This document shows positions 11,924-23,120 of a DNA stretch of 64,000 nucleotides, in pieces. A program made the position numbers and the translations under genes. The notes beneath the pieces were generated by a model, which saw only the letters and a program-made list of their open reading frames with translations, searched no databases and was not told the DNA's origin. Numbering within the stretch: the first letter of the stretch is position 1; each line of letters starts with the position of its first letter. Source of the stretch: Allium sativum (taxonomy: Eukaryota; Streptophyta; Magnoliopsida; Asparagales; Amaryllidaceae); the NCBI GenBank assembly GCA_030737875.1, contig CM060912.1:201947231-202011230 (forward strand). The letters are read 5' to 3'.

Positions 11924-14327
11924 GCACAGAAATTAGCTATAATAACGTTTTCTGTCCTTATTGGCTCCTAACCCAAAATTATAAAGTGACACGTTTGATT
12001 ACTTAGATCAAAAGATTTCTCAGCCAGTTAACGGACAGGAGTTATCGGTGCACCAGGAATCACCCTAGCAATGCAGCCGAAGGTTTAAGTACCTTCAGAG
12101 TAACAACCGATATAATATTTACGAATCACCGTAATATTTATAAACGGTTATTTCTCTGCCGTAGTCTAGACACCAAGAAATAATTCGTTCCAAATGAATC
12201 AACTATCACAATATAATTAAGCCCTAATTGAGCCCGTGACTCCCTTAAGTCCAATGTCTAACCGTTATTATCAGTCAGATTCTACGATGAAATGCAATTT
12301 GTGGGCCAAGGAAAGGGTGATGAAATCCCTCACCTTATGTGAATTGGGGTATTGCCCTTAACAGAATGAATAAAAAGTTGCAGAAATAGCTACCACACAA
12401 AATAATTGCAGAAATTAAAAATTGTACATTCAAAGCCGCTGCCCCTGCAGAAATTTTTTACAACAATTGTCTATATATTTTTTCTTGCGGCAGAGCACCT
12501 GTAGAGTTAAAAGTTTTCACCTTGATCGGCAGTCCTCCAGTGAAATTTGGTAGCGCTAGCGCGTTCACACCCCACTTGGTGTGCAACCGCTCAAAACCAT
12601 TTGAATCGTCCGCTGCTTTCTGTTGTTGTCCTCTTCTATTAATTGCTTGACTGCGCTGCGGCACGGGTTCGGGCTAGGAGCCCGAAAAAAAAAAATTTAA
12701 GACCTTTTTTTTTAATTTCAGCTGTACCTGTTTTTGAAAAATTCTCCTTTTTTTTTTTTTTTTTTTTGAATAAACAACTAAAAGTAGACGGATTTTAAAA
12801 AAAAAAAAAAACTAACAAGGAAGACAAAAATAACGAAATGACAAGAAACAATAACACTAGAATCCAGAAAGAAGAAAAAGAAAAAAAACAAGAAAATGTA
12901 CTCAACGAAATTAAGAACCCGAAAACAAAACTAGACTCAACTCTTTTTTTTTTTGTTTTTTTGTTTTTTTTTTTTAGAAAAGATATAGCAAACAAAACAA
13001 ATAAATGAAGAAACAACTAGACCCTCTCGACAAAATCAAAACTCAACAAAAATAAACTAACTCATAAAGTAATTCATCGCACTCAACTAAGACAACAGTC
13101 CACGTACTCGCATAACACGGCAAATAGTCACAGTAAAAATCTCGTCCCACTATAGGTTTTTTTTTTTTTCAGAACAAATGGAAACAAATCTCGTTCCCAA
13201 TTATAAAACGATGTAAAACCGCTAGAAGCAAAAGCTCACATAACCCAGTCAACTAAATAGGATATTTCCTCACAAAACCAAAATCTACTCCTCGCTTTAG
13301 GAAAACAAATCCCTTAGTTTTTTTTTCTTTTTTTTCTTTTCACAATACGGATTTGAACAGATCAAAAGAAAGGCTGTGTCACAATAATGACTCGAAAATC
13401 CAAGGGAGGCTTGTCAAAAATATGCCTATCACTCCGCTGTTTCAGAAATCAAGTCGAGGTTGAGGAATTCGGTTGATGGAAGAGAGTTGGGTTCCGGGTT
13501 TTGGATCTTGTTCTCGAATTGGGTGTTTGAGGCTGTTGATGCGTGAATCGGTGGACAGGGGGTTTATGGTCAAGAAGGGGTTTGGAAATTTGACAATGGA
13601 CAGTGGCTTCGATGAAGAGGCTGTAATGGTCTGTTGGTTTGGGGTGTTGCGGTTGTGTTGAGGAGGAGTAGATAGTTTGCAGTTTGGTGGATTTGAAGTT
13701 CAGGCTGTTGAGGTTGACGTAGATTTGGTGTGCGTCGGTGATTTGGGAGGATGGACTGTGGTATGGTGATGCGTTGTGCGTTGGTGATTTGGGAATGGGT
13801 GTTAACTGGGTTGATGGAGATGGTAGAAGTGGTCTCAGCTGTGAAGAAAAACAGAAGGAAATTTGCTTCTTTTTTTTTTGTTGAATCTGTAAAAAGTAAA
13901 CAGTTGTAGACAAAGAAAGAATTTGAGAAAAAAAAAGGAAGAGAATTAAGGTAGAAAAGAGAATCAAGGCACAAGAACAAATTTATAAAAGGAATTTCTT
14001 TTTTATTTTAGATTTTTAAAGAGAATTGTAAAAGAAGAAGGATGTGAGATATTAGGAAGGAAATTTGTGAAGAGAAAGAAATCGAAAGGAAGATTTTTTT
14101 TTTTTGTAAAAGAAGGAAAGCTATACTGTGAAAACAAGAAGCAAAGAAAATTTGACAATTTCTTATTTATTCTCTTCTGTAAAAGATTTTAGTATCAATG
14201 AATAATACCAAATCGAAGCAACCAAATTTTTTTTGTTATATATATATACAAGAAATTAAAAGAAAAAATAAAAATAAAAACTAACACGAATCAGAAATTA
14301 AATAAATAATAAAATTTAATTATTGCC
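11924..14327 (-). other. Athila 5' leader, non-coding, homopolymer-rich
   Basis: 2.4 kb between the PBS and gag. It has many T runs on the plus strand (12686-13345; A runs in the transcript) and a purine/pyrimidine-skewed stretch at 13449-14170. A 172-codon minus-strand frame at 13449-13967 has a hydrophobic start and a P/Q/T/H-rich remainder. It overlaps another frame of similar quality and I regard it as compositional. Confidence 0.65.
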
Positions 14328-14345
14328 TCCCCGGCAACGGCGCCA
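14328..14345 (-). promoter_or_regulatory. Athila primer binding site, tRNA-Asp
   Basis: On the minus strand TGGCGCCGTTGCCGGGGA, complementary to the 3' end of plant tRNA-Asp(GTC). It lies six bases from the 5' LTR. Confidence 0.93.
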
Positions 14346-14351
14346 AAAACT

Positions 14352-15332
14352 TGATCGACGCTAGTCTATGAATTAGAAAAGCGCGACATTTAAATTAAAT
14401 TCTGCAAGCATACAGGCGTGTAGCATACAGGTCGAACACAGGGAGGAAAGTTAAATTTTATTATTTATATGTTTCGTGGGCGTGTTAGACGAACTTTGGA
14501 GGTTGATTTTGCAAAACAAAACAAAATTAAAACTGTAATTTGATTCAGAACAGATCTAACTGAACCGACGATCAAATCACAATTTCAATGGAAAGCAAAT
14601 GAAACTATGAATTAGATTTGAATCTAATCAAACCCAATTTGACCTAAGAAAATAATAAAAAGCAGAAATTTAAATTGCAGAAATTGAAATAACAAACAAG
14701 AATTAAAATTAGGATTTCCGCTGAATTTAATCAGACGGTAAATCACTAATGCAAATAAGTGCAAAATACAAATAGTGTTCTACCGAATCTAATCGTATAG
14801 ACAACACTAGTTGCTAAGAAAACAAAAAAAATGCAGAAAATAAAAGAGAAAGAAGAACTTTTATTAGAACAATGGAATAAGAGATGAGATGGTGGCTACA
14901 AGGTTATTACAGGGGTATATATAGGGTAGATAGCCAAACCCTAACCCTAACCCTAATGATAAATGGGCCTGGTCATTACATCACCAATTATTTTACAATG
15001 AGAACATAAATGGGCCTTAGATAAATAAAGCAAATTTGGGCCTTTTCTCTTTTCCTCTTGTTTTCTTAACACTTCCTCATTGATTTGTGATGTGCAGAGC
15101 CTTTTTATCACTCCTTTTCTTGTCCAACAGCAACTAGATGTGATATCTTCATCTACAATTCTTCAAGATGCAAATACACAGCAAATTGAACTCTATTTCT
15201 CTACATTTCTGGTTGCATGCGGGCTGGGTTGGACTATCTGTAAAAATAACAAAACAATACCCAAGTAATATTTATTTATATACAAAAGACGAGATATAAG
15301 AGCATAAAATAAACACATTTCTATGTCAATCA
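14352..15332 (-). repeat. Athila 5' LTR
   Basis: 981 bp, the same length as the left LTR, adjacent to the PBS and followed by target duplication AATGT. It drives the element in the minus direction. Confidence 0.97.
14916..14956 (-). promoter_or_regulatory. TATA box with telomere-like repeats upstream, Athila 5' LTR
   Basis: TATATATA at 14916-14923 and a run of CCCTAA units at 14936-14956, as in the other LTR. This copy would be the active promoter. Confidence 0.65.
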
Positions 15333-15337
15333 AATGT
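15333..15337. repeat. Athila target site duplication (right)
   Basis: AATGT immediately after the LTR end, matching 4121-4125. Confidence 0.95.
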
Positions 15338-15949
15338 ATAGTTGAAATATTATTATAAAGCCTATCACTATCTGATGTGGGGAAGGCAGGGTTGTTATGG
15401 GTAGATTAGTATGTTTATCTATCCATTCTCGTATACTTTATTGTTTGAAGTTTGTTAGCTATTTTATCACTCATTAAGACCGTTGTCTGGTTTTATGTTT
15501 CCTCTTATTACCTTGGGATGTTCATCCGGTTGTGGATGGGTAGACCAGGTAGCAGGTGACAGGTGATTAGTGAGGACGATGCAATTGTGCGAAGGTGAGC
15601 TGGAGGCTGGCGTATTACTTTTACTACTATCTAGTATTTTTTTTCTGCTGTTTGAGTTGCTCTATGAGTGTTGTTGTGAGGCCTTATTTACATACTTGAC
15701 ATTTCCTATGATGTTGGGATAATCTTTCAGGATGTTGTGAAAGTTTGAAAAGTTTGCTATACGATGCTTTACTACTATTACCTATTGTATATGTTCTATT
15801 ATATTTTATCCTTGCGTTGTGAGTTCTACGACAAGTTTCGAAGTTGTTTACCTACTCTGATGATTGTCCATAGCTGCCTGGCACATCTTTCAGTGCATTA
15901 TTCCTCTTGTTTAGTGTAGGAGTTATAGGCGTTCGTCACAATATAAATG
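15338..15949. other. Unassigned sequence right of Athila
   Basis: No gene-like frame is seen. It is contiguous with 3628-4120 once Athila is removed. T-rich plus-strand composition resembles the decayed end of an LTR, but I find no pairing copy in the window. Confidence 0.35.
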
Positions 15950-16766
15950 GCACTAATTATGATTAATCGAAATGTATAAGGAAATGAATGAAAGATAATT
16001 ACAGTAGTAAAAGAAGTGGAATGAATGGGGAATGATAATAACCTATTATAAATGAGTTACATTAATGTAATGTTGTATAATCGGTAGGCTTGTCCTAGGG
16101 ACAAATGGAAATTATAACTTAGGCTATAATAAATGAAAAAGAAAATGGAATAACTTATGTAATAAGATAAGTTGTACTTAATTGTAAATTAAGTTATCTG
16201 TGAGAACGAGAATCTGCAATATGCTGATAAGGAAAACATAAGTTATATTAATGGAAAGGAAACTTATTAGTAAACCTTAGTTAAGAGAACTAAGTTAATA
16301 AGTAAACAATGATAAGTTGTAGTGACACGGTAAGATGAAATTATGATTAAATATGAAAGAATGAGTCAAACTTATGAAATGAAATAAGTTATATTTAATC
16401 ATAAATAATGAGTGACATGTTAAACAGAAAACTTGTGAATTGAGATATACTTAATTACATATTAAGTAGAACATGTTATTGTAATAATGAATTCAAACAA
16501 TAATATAAAGATATTGTGGATTACAGACCTTCGATCACAATCTAGAGAATAATATGTTGTGGGCTTATTAATAAACTTAAATGGGTTAAGTTATATGACT
16601 AAAATTAATAAGCAAGAGGAATTTGGTAACTTGAATAAGAAGCCAATATGAATGGGAATAACCAAGTTAAATGGAAACCCGATAAGGTAGAGCAAGCGCA
16701 TAATTGAATGTTTAGACATAGGGTCTAAAAACACATTAAACTGAGGCACTTAGACTAGTCCGTACA
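15950..16766 (+). repeat. Older direct repeat, copy 1 (about 0.8 kb)
   Basis: Closely matches 24184-24663 joined to 51226-51575. Shared landmarks are GAGTTACATTAAT, TAACTTAGGCTATAATAA, GGAATTTGGTAACTTGAATA and GGTAGAGCAAGCGCATAATT. It gives the uninterrupted version of the site where the outer giant-LTR element landed (GAGTGACATGTTAAAC). Both ends of this copy are truncated relative to copy 2. Confidence 0.85.
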
Positions 16767-16806
16767 TTCGAATTGATAGAGTGCAAATTTAATAGTAAAT
16801 AACAAG

Positions 16807-16857
16807 TGCAAGCTGACTGATTTGGATCGAAGGGGAGAAATTATAGCTAAAGGAAGT
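16807..16857 (+). pseudogene. En/Spm-linked plant protein exon, 5' part, split by solo LTR
   Basis: Reads CKLTDLDRRGEIIAKGS in plus frame and continues in the same frame at 22925 once the solo LTR and one copy of its target duplication are removed. The pattern C-K-L-x-D...GEI-AKG followed by PLG...VWV and LWRPTSD resembles proteins found with plant En/Spm (transposase 24) elements. An AG just before 16807 could be a splice acceptor. The family call is from recalled motif resemblance and is moderate. Confidence 0.45.
16853..16857. repeat. Solo LTR target duplication (left)
   Basis: GAAGT, identical to 22920-22924. Confidence 0.93.
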
Positions 16858-18289
16858 TGTAATGACCCGAAAATCCCTGCCCTCTGAATCGACCATAAAC
16901 CACACAGGTTTGATCCAAAAATTGGAAATCCTCGAATGCACTAATTTTGGGCATACAACACATTAGAACAAATAACATAAGACTTTTATAAACATTACAA
17001 TAATGTTACATTAGAGTACAGAATATCCGAGTACGTCGAGTATAATAATACAACAGCGGAAGATAAATTTACAATAGATTTAATACAATGCAGCGGAACC
17101 AATAGTCTAATACAGCAGGAGTCTATCATTGCTCTGGACACAGCTTTAAGCTTCGATCTAGAATCCTGCTCAATATATCTGCAAAATAAGCTACTCAATT
17201 GCCCGTATGGAAAAGAGGGCACCCGAGTTTGCAAAGTGAAACAAACTATGGGTCAATCATGGGACTGGTATGGGAAATCTTTCCTAACTTATCTAACAGT
17301 ATGGCTAACACAGGACCACACTGCTAACGTGGAACGAGTTTACTCCATTGGGTTGCTAGTGCATAAATTAAATAAGTTTTTATTCAAAACAATGCAATGC
17401 TTTTTAGAAAAATGAAATCGTTATAAGACTCAAGTCCAATCACACAATGCAACACAAACCGGAGGATAGAGTTTTACCTTATAATGATCAAACATGCTTG
17501 ATGCGTATAAAATAATATGTAATATTATTATTAGTGTCTAATCAGTTTTAAAATACTTCAAAGTAAATGTATCAATCCTAAACAACATAGTACCCCATCC
17601 TACTATGTCGCTATATAGGTTTACAATCAAAACCGTAATGTCGTATTGGAAGTTGGGTTTCCATCATGAGTCAAGGCTAGGGACGATCTCCTTACCGATT
17701 CGAGACACTCTAGCTAATGTCTCAGGACTCAGACGCTGGCGAGCCCTTGGATCCTCCAAGGCTAGCCCATAAATACCTTAGTCGATTAGTTATGTCTGAA
17801 CACACGTTTCCCGGTCCTATTGAACCTATAAATTGGTCACTATCGACCAATATAACCGAGGCGCCTCATTCCATCATCCACATAAGTAAAAAAATGTCAG
17901 GGCTTGTAAAACGCTGACACCACTTCTAGCTAGAAATAAACGTATGCACTCCTTGGGTCCCTTGTCCCGTTTCTAACTCTTACTGGGATGTGAGGCTCGC
18001 GAAGTAATGTTATACACAAAGCTATGCCAAAATAAGCCGTGCTTTGATCATCAACCACAAGGCTCTGCTTTTCAACAAAAGTCTTGATCATTTGCATCTT
18101 GGCATGCCACATTGGCAATCCACGCCATGCGATCGATAACTACCAATATATACCTTCTGAGCTCGTGCGTCTCAGAGAAGGGTGGTAAGCAAGAGAATAA
18201 ATTCTCCGCCACCAACAGATATATATTAAATAGAAATCAACTTACATGGAATGAAATCCAATGTCAGACACACATCCATTTACAAGTCC

Positions 18290-18304
18290 GTTCTAGGTCT
18301 GAAC
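18290..18304 (-). other. Conserved U5 hairpin, solo LTR copy
   Basis: GTTC-TAGGTCT-GAAC, a stem with a 7-base loop. It matches hairpins with GCTC/GAGC stems in the outer element and TTCGTTC/GAACGAA stems in the inner element, so a stem pair changes in a compensatory way. Confidence 0.55.
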
Positions 18305-19529
18305 GAAACCGGAGACACCTTATTCCTCGTCCCTTATATCCAATACGGAAGAGATGTGCTAGCTTACCCGAACGATCAACAAGTACGTCCGGACAACTAC
18401 CACTTTAACCCTTTCCTAGGAGCGACCCAGTGTCGAGCATCAGTAGCCATCCATTCGATGTGAAGATCGCCAGTCTTCAATCACCGTCTTCAATATCTTC
18501 GATTTAAATCGTCGTATAATTATTTGAAATGAGATTGAACTCAACCTTTTCAAATAATTCTCGCATATATAATTTTAAAACCATTTTATCATTAATATTA
18601 TTTTACAACGATTTATCGCTATTTTTATTTATATAAAAATAGCTCAATTTAATTTAACGATGCTTCGGGTCAATAGGCGGTCCTGACGTTGTTTTTAGCA
18701 TAATTTGATTAACGCATATCTCGAAATCTAACTGTTGGATTTTAATAAAATTTATATCGTTGAAAAGATCTTCCCAAAGCGGTCCTAATAGTTCCAATTT
18801 TGGGGAAAATCCGATGGTCGGATCTTTTGGTATAACCGTTTAAAGTTACAATTCCAAAACGCGAACTACCGCGTGCGATTTGTTTAATTTTAATTTATAT
18901 TTATATATATAATTATATATAAATATAAACCATTCGACGATTCCATTCACGTGTTTAACACACCAAATAAAAGAATGTTATATTGGCATATCATATCTAC
19001 ATGGTCATATTGTCAAATAAAAAATATTTTATTTACATGACAATTGAGCTAATGACAAATAAAAAGCTAATTTTTATTCGTATTTCTATTTTTAACTCTT
19101 ACAATAAAAAGGAAATAGTTTATTTGTATAAAGTTTCAATGAATGTTTTTGACAATAACAATAACTCTTTTATTAATGTACAAATTATAATTCAACTAAT
19201 GCAAAAAAAAAGTGATACATTCATTTTGTTGTCAATTTTATTTCAACAAAATGATTAAAAAGCGATTCATTCATTTTGTTGACAATTCTAGTTCAACAAA
19301 ATGGCTAAAAGTGACAATTTCATTTATTTAACATACAAATTCTAATGTATGTTGTGACAATTAAATTGATTCTTTATTTAACATACAAATTCTAATGTAT
19401 GTTGTGACGATAAAGATGATTCTTTATTTTAATATATAATTCCTTTTAATGTAACAAACATACTATGAAAATATAATGGTCATGGTCTAATCTGTTATTT
19501 AAAACCAAGCGACAAATAAAAAGGTAATT

Positions 19530-20215
19530 ATCTAATCTTTTTAAGGAAACATGACAATGCTAAAAATATCATTTTTATAATTCAATCTCTTTTTTTAAAT
19601 GAAACTAAACTACCTTAAAAATGATATTTTTTAATGTGCAATCTTTTTATTGAAAACAATGCTACATTAAAATGTAATTTCTAATGTTCAATCTTTTTAT
19701 TGAAAACAATGCTACATTAAAAATGTAATTTTTAATGTTCAATCTTTTTACTGAAAACTATGGACAATAAAAATATAATCTTTCATGTTACTTCTCTTTA
19801 TTCAAACAAAGTGAAAATAAAACATGGTCTTTAATAACTAATCTTTTTATTGCAACAAAATTATGGTAAAAATATGTTCTTTAATAACCAATCTTTTTAT
19901 TGCAACTAAAATGACAATAAAAATATGTCTTTTAAATCTACTCTTTTTATTGTAACAAAAATGACAATAAAAATATGTCTTTTAATTCTACTCTTTTTAT
20001 TGTAACTAAAATGACAATAAAAATATGTCTTTTAATTCTACTTTTTTTATTGTAACTAAAATGCAGTAAAAATATGTCTTTTAATTCTACTCTTTTTATT
20101 GTAACTAAAATAACAATAAAAATATGTCTTTAAATTATACTCTTTTTATTGTAACTAAAATGAAAATAAAAATATGTCTTTTATTTCTACTATTTTTATT
20201 GTAACTTTTGTTTCA
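19530..20215. repeat. Tandem array A in solo LTR, about 50 bp unit
   Basis: Degenerate then increasingly regular units containing CTTTTTATTGTAACTAAAAT and AATATGTCTTTTA. Successive AATATGTCTTTTA motifs lie about 50 bases apart. Confidence 0.85.
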
Positions 20216-20269
20216 CTCAAATCTTATTTAACAAAAATGTAACTTTTTGTTTCAACTATTCTAATTATA

Positions 20270-20700
20270 AAAATGAAATTTTTTGTTTCAACAATTCTAT
20301 TTTGACAAAAATATATATTTTTTTTCAACCTTTTTAGTTGACAAAAATATGTATTTTTGATTCAACCTTTTTAATTGACAAAAATGTGTATTTTTGTTTC
20401 AACCTTTTTAATTGACAAAAATGTGTATTTTTGTTTCAACCTTTTTAATTGACAAAAATGTGTATTTTTGTTTTAACCTTTTTTAATTGAAAAAAATGTG
20501 TATTTTTGTTTCAACCTTTTTTAATTGACATAAATGTGTATCTTTTTCAACCTTTTTAATTGACAAAAATGTGTATTTTTGTTTCAACCTTTTTAATTGA
20601 CAAAAATGTATATTTTTGGTTCAACCTTTTTAATTGACAAAAATGTGTATTTTTGTTTCAACCTTTTTAATTGAAAAAATGTGTATTTTTGTTCAACAAT
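20270..20700. repeat. Tandem array B in solo LTR, about 38 bp unit
   Basis: About ten units of TTTCAACCTTTTTAATTGAC followed by AAAAATGTGTATTTTTG, directly after array A. Confidence 0.9.
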
Positions 20701-20769
20701 TATATTTTTACAAAAATGTATATTTTGTTTTAGCCATTATGTTTTGACAAAATGTACATTTTGTTTCAA

Positions 20770-21265
20770 CTATAAAAATGATAATTTTTGTTTAACTCAA
20801 TTCTAATTAACAAAGATGTTAATTATTGATTCAACTAATCTAATAAAAAAATGTCAATTTTTGTTTAACTCAAATTCTAATTAACAAAGATGTTAATTTT
20901 TGATTCAACTAATCTAATAAACAAAATGGTAAATTTTTTTTAACTATTTTCTAATTAACACAAATCTTAATTTTTGATTCAACAAGTCTAATAAACAAAA
21001 ATGATAATTTTTGTTTAACTATTTTCTAATTAACACAAATGTTAATTTTTGATTCAACAAATCTAATAAACAAAAATGATAATTTTTGTTTAACTATTTT
21101 CTAATTAACACAAATGTTAATTTTTCTATTTCAACAATCTAATAATCAAAATGATAATTTTGTTTAATCCAATTCTAATTAACAGAAATGTTAATTTTTT
21201 TTCAACAATCTAATAAACAAAATGATAATTTTGTTTAATCTAATTCTAATTAACAGAAATGTTAA
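20770..21265. repeat. Tandem array C in solo LTR, about 76 bp unit
   Basis: About six units, each with AATGATAATTTTTGTTTAAC, CTAATTAACA and ATGTTAATTTTTGATTCAAC, directly after array B. Confidence 0.85.
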
Positions 21266-22031
21266 TTTTAACAGATCTACAGAACACACCAATCACATAT
21301 CAAATCACGTATGACAATCAGCAGAATATTACAACGTATGAGTAATACTACAATTATGATTAACAAATTTTAATTATATAATAAAAAGAATAGAATTGCT
21401 CACATTGATTTTTGTCTGAATTTTCAACGTGCTCCATTTAAGCTGTAGTCAATTCCATGTTGTAGATCTCGTTGCTACGAATCCAACGCTTCTGAAATTG
21501 TCCAATTTCGTCCTCGTATGAAGAAGTTACAGAGTTCAATACATTGAAGACATAATCGAAATAATAAAATTAATTTATTAATTATTAATTACCCTAGTTA
21601 ACACTTCATCCCTTTGCTAACCCTTCTTCCCCAACGTCTTCTGGAACTCACGCAAAAATCCATTATCGATCTCAAGAAACCGCTGCGCCCCCTAAAACTT
21701 TGACCAGAATCCTGATCAGAACACGTCCCTCCGACCGCCTACAGGAGCCATGCCCGCGCCTCACGACCAGTCGAACTAGACGGGCCCACCCGCTTGTGAT
21801 ACCCTTCTGAACGACACCACTTCATGCTCAAAATTCGAGCAAGACACTCAACGATAACCGATCTTGACCGTTCAGTCCTTAGATCATGTTGAGTTCTTCG
21901 AATTTTTCTTTGAAAGTTGTTTGAATTTGCTGATGGATTGGAAGAAAGAATAGGAAGAAGGAAGGAGCGTTTAGGCCATTGATGATTTAGGTGGAGGCTA
22001 CTGTTTGTGAATTAGGGTTTGCATAAACTGA

Positions 22032-22039
22032 TATTTATA
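22032..22039 (-). promoter_or_regulatory. TATA box of solo LTR
   Basis: TATAAATA on the minus strand, 0.88 kb from the 5' (right) LTR end. A GC-richer stretch at 21600-21850 lies downstream in minus sense. Confidence 0.45.
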
Positions 22040-22919
22040 ATATTTTAATTATTAAATTCTCTAATTTTCTAAAAAAATACCGTTAATTCTCAGTAGCTCT
22101 GATTTCAACTGAACAAGAATTATCCCTAGGTAAATACCCCCGTTCCGGACACAATGGGCTAGGTTCCGTGAGCCAATCGACTGTTTTCTTTAATTCAAAA
22201 TTTAAATCATTTATTTATTTAATTCGATTGTACATTTAAATTTACCGGGGCCACATACGGACTCCAAAAATTCCCAAAAAATAAATCTAGCTATGTTTTG
22301 ACGATACGGTCCTAACAAAATTGATTTCATCGAATTTGGAGACCGTTTGAAAAATGGTAATTTTCTGGTCGATCCAAATTGACTAAAATTGACAAAACAC
22401 GTTTTCTTTTCCCACACTCACATATTGATTACAAAAATTATGAAAATTGGAATCTAGCAATAATTTTACATTCTGGATCCAACAAAGGTGGTTTCATCGA
22501 AAACCATGGTCGTTTACGAAATGGCTATTTTTAAGGGCTATATATTATATTAAAAATATATTCTATAGCGACTTTTCTAAATTTTAAACTGGACATAACT
22601 TCCTATTTTTATTATGAAATCTCAGTTTCTTATATTCATTAGAAAGATATTATTAAACAGAGCCAAATATTTCTTGTTTCGCTTAATTCTGATTTAAAAT
22701 GAATTCTATATATTAAATTGAAATTGGAAATCGAATTTTCGAACTGCCGCGCCATTACAGGCTCGTTTTACAATTAAATTAAATTATTACATTTTAACTT
22801 CGATTAAAATAAATTTTTAGTCGATATTATTTAAAATAAACCATTTTAAATATTTCAAAATCCATTAAAATTTCTAAAATAAATTTTTTTAATTGGTTCC
22901 AAAATTCCGAGTTGTTACA

Positions 22920-22924
22920 GAAGT
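22920..22924. repeat. Solo LTR target duplication (right)
   Basis: GAAGT, matching 16853-16857. Confidence 0.93.
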
Positions 22925-23120
22925 AACGCTTCAATCGATCCAAGCGCATTGGTTCATTTTGTTCCTCTAGGGATAAATGTAGTTAAAGTTTGGGTTGATG
23001 CTATAAATGCTCCAAACGCACGTCTATGGAGACCAACATCCGATTTACAAAACATTGAAGATGCCATCAGCACTGCAATTACTTGGCCTGTTGAGAAAGT
23101 TATACCAGATACAAGTTCCG
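22925..23120 (+). pseudogene. En/Spm-linked plant protein exon, 3' part
   Basis: Continues the fragment at 16807 in frame: about 65 codons with VHFVPLG, VKVWVDAINAPNA, LWRPTSDLQNIEDA and ITWPVEKVI. It ends at a good 5' splice site (CCG then GTAAGT) near 23120. No stop or frameshift occurs within the piece. I find no convincing next exon, because downstream sequence is old repeat and the 26.6 kb nest. It could be a captured gene fragment or the remnant of a DNA transposon. Confidence 0.5.

Larger units (their letters stand above)
4126..15332 (-). mobile_element. Athila-clade Ty3 LTR retrotransposon, nearly intact, young
   Basis: An 11.2 kb element on the minus strand. Both LTRs are 981 bp, start TGATCG, end CAATCA, and differ at two positions by eye. 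A perfect 5 bp duplication AATGT flanks it. In minus-sense order it has: 5' LTR, tRNA-Asp PBS, 2.4 kb leader, gag, pol (protease, RT, RNase H, integrase; no chromodomain), 1.4 kb without an env-like frame, PPT, 3' LTR. The tRNA-Asp PBS, DLGAS protease motif and [11 protein letters not shown] motif fit Athila/Tat rather than chromoviruses. The only coding lesion I see is one in-frame UAG within gag-pol. Recent insertion is inferred from near-identical LTRs. Confidence 0.95.
16858..22919 (-). mobile_element. Giant solo LTR, 6062 bp
   Basis: Starts TGTAATGACCCG and ends GAGTTGTTACA, flanked by perfect 5 bp duplications GAAGT. It therefore arose from one insertion whose interior and second LTR were lost, presumably by LTR-LTR recombination. 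Its left about 1.6 kb and right about 1 kb resemble the outer element's LTR (for example CTCTGGACACAGCTTTAAGC and GCACCCGAGTTTG). The middle is a different AT-rich tandem array region. There is no coding potential. The minus orientation is inferred from similarity to the complete elements. Confidence 0.9.

Noticed and set aside
13449..13980. 172- and 136-codon minus-strand frames in the Athila leader
   Set aside because: Low-complexity translation of a pyrimidine-skewed leader; overlapping frames of equal quality; no known Athila leader gene.
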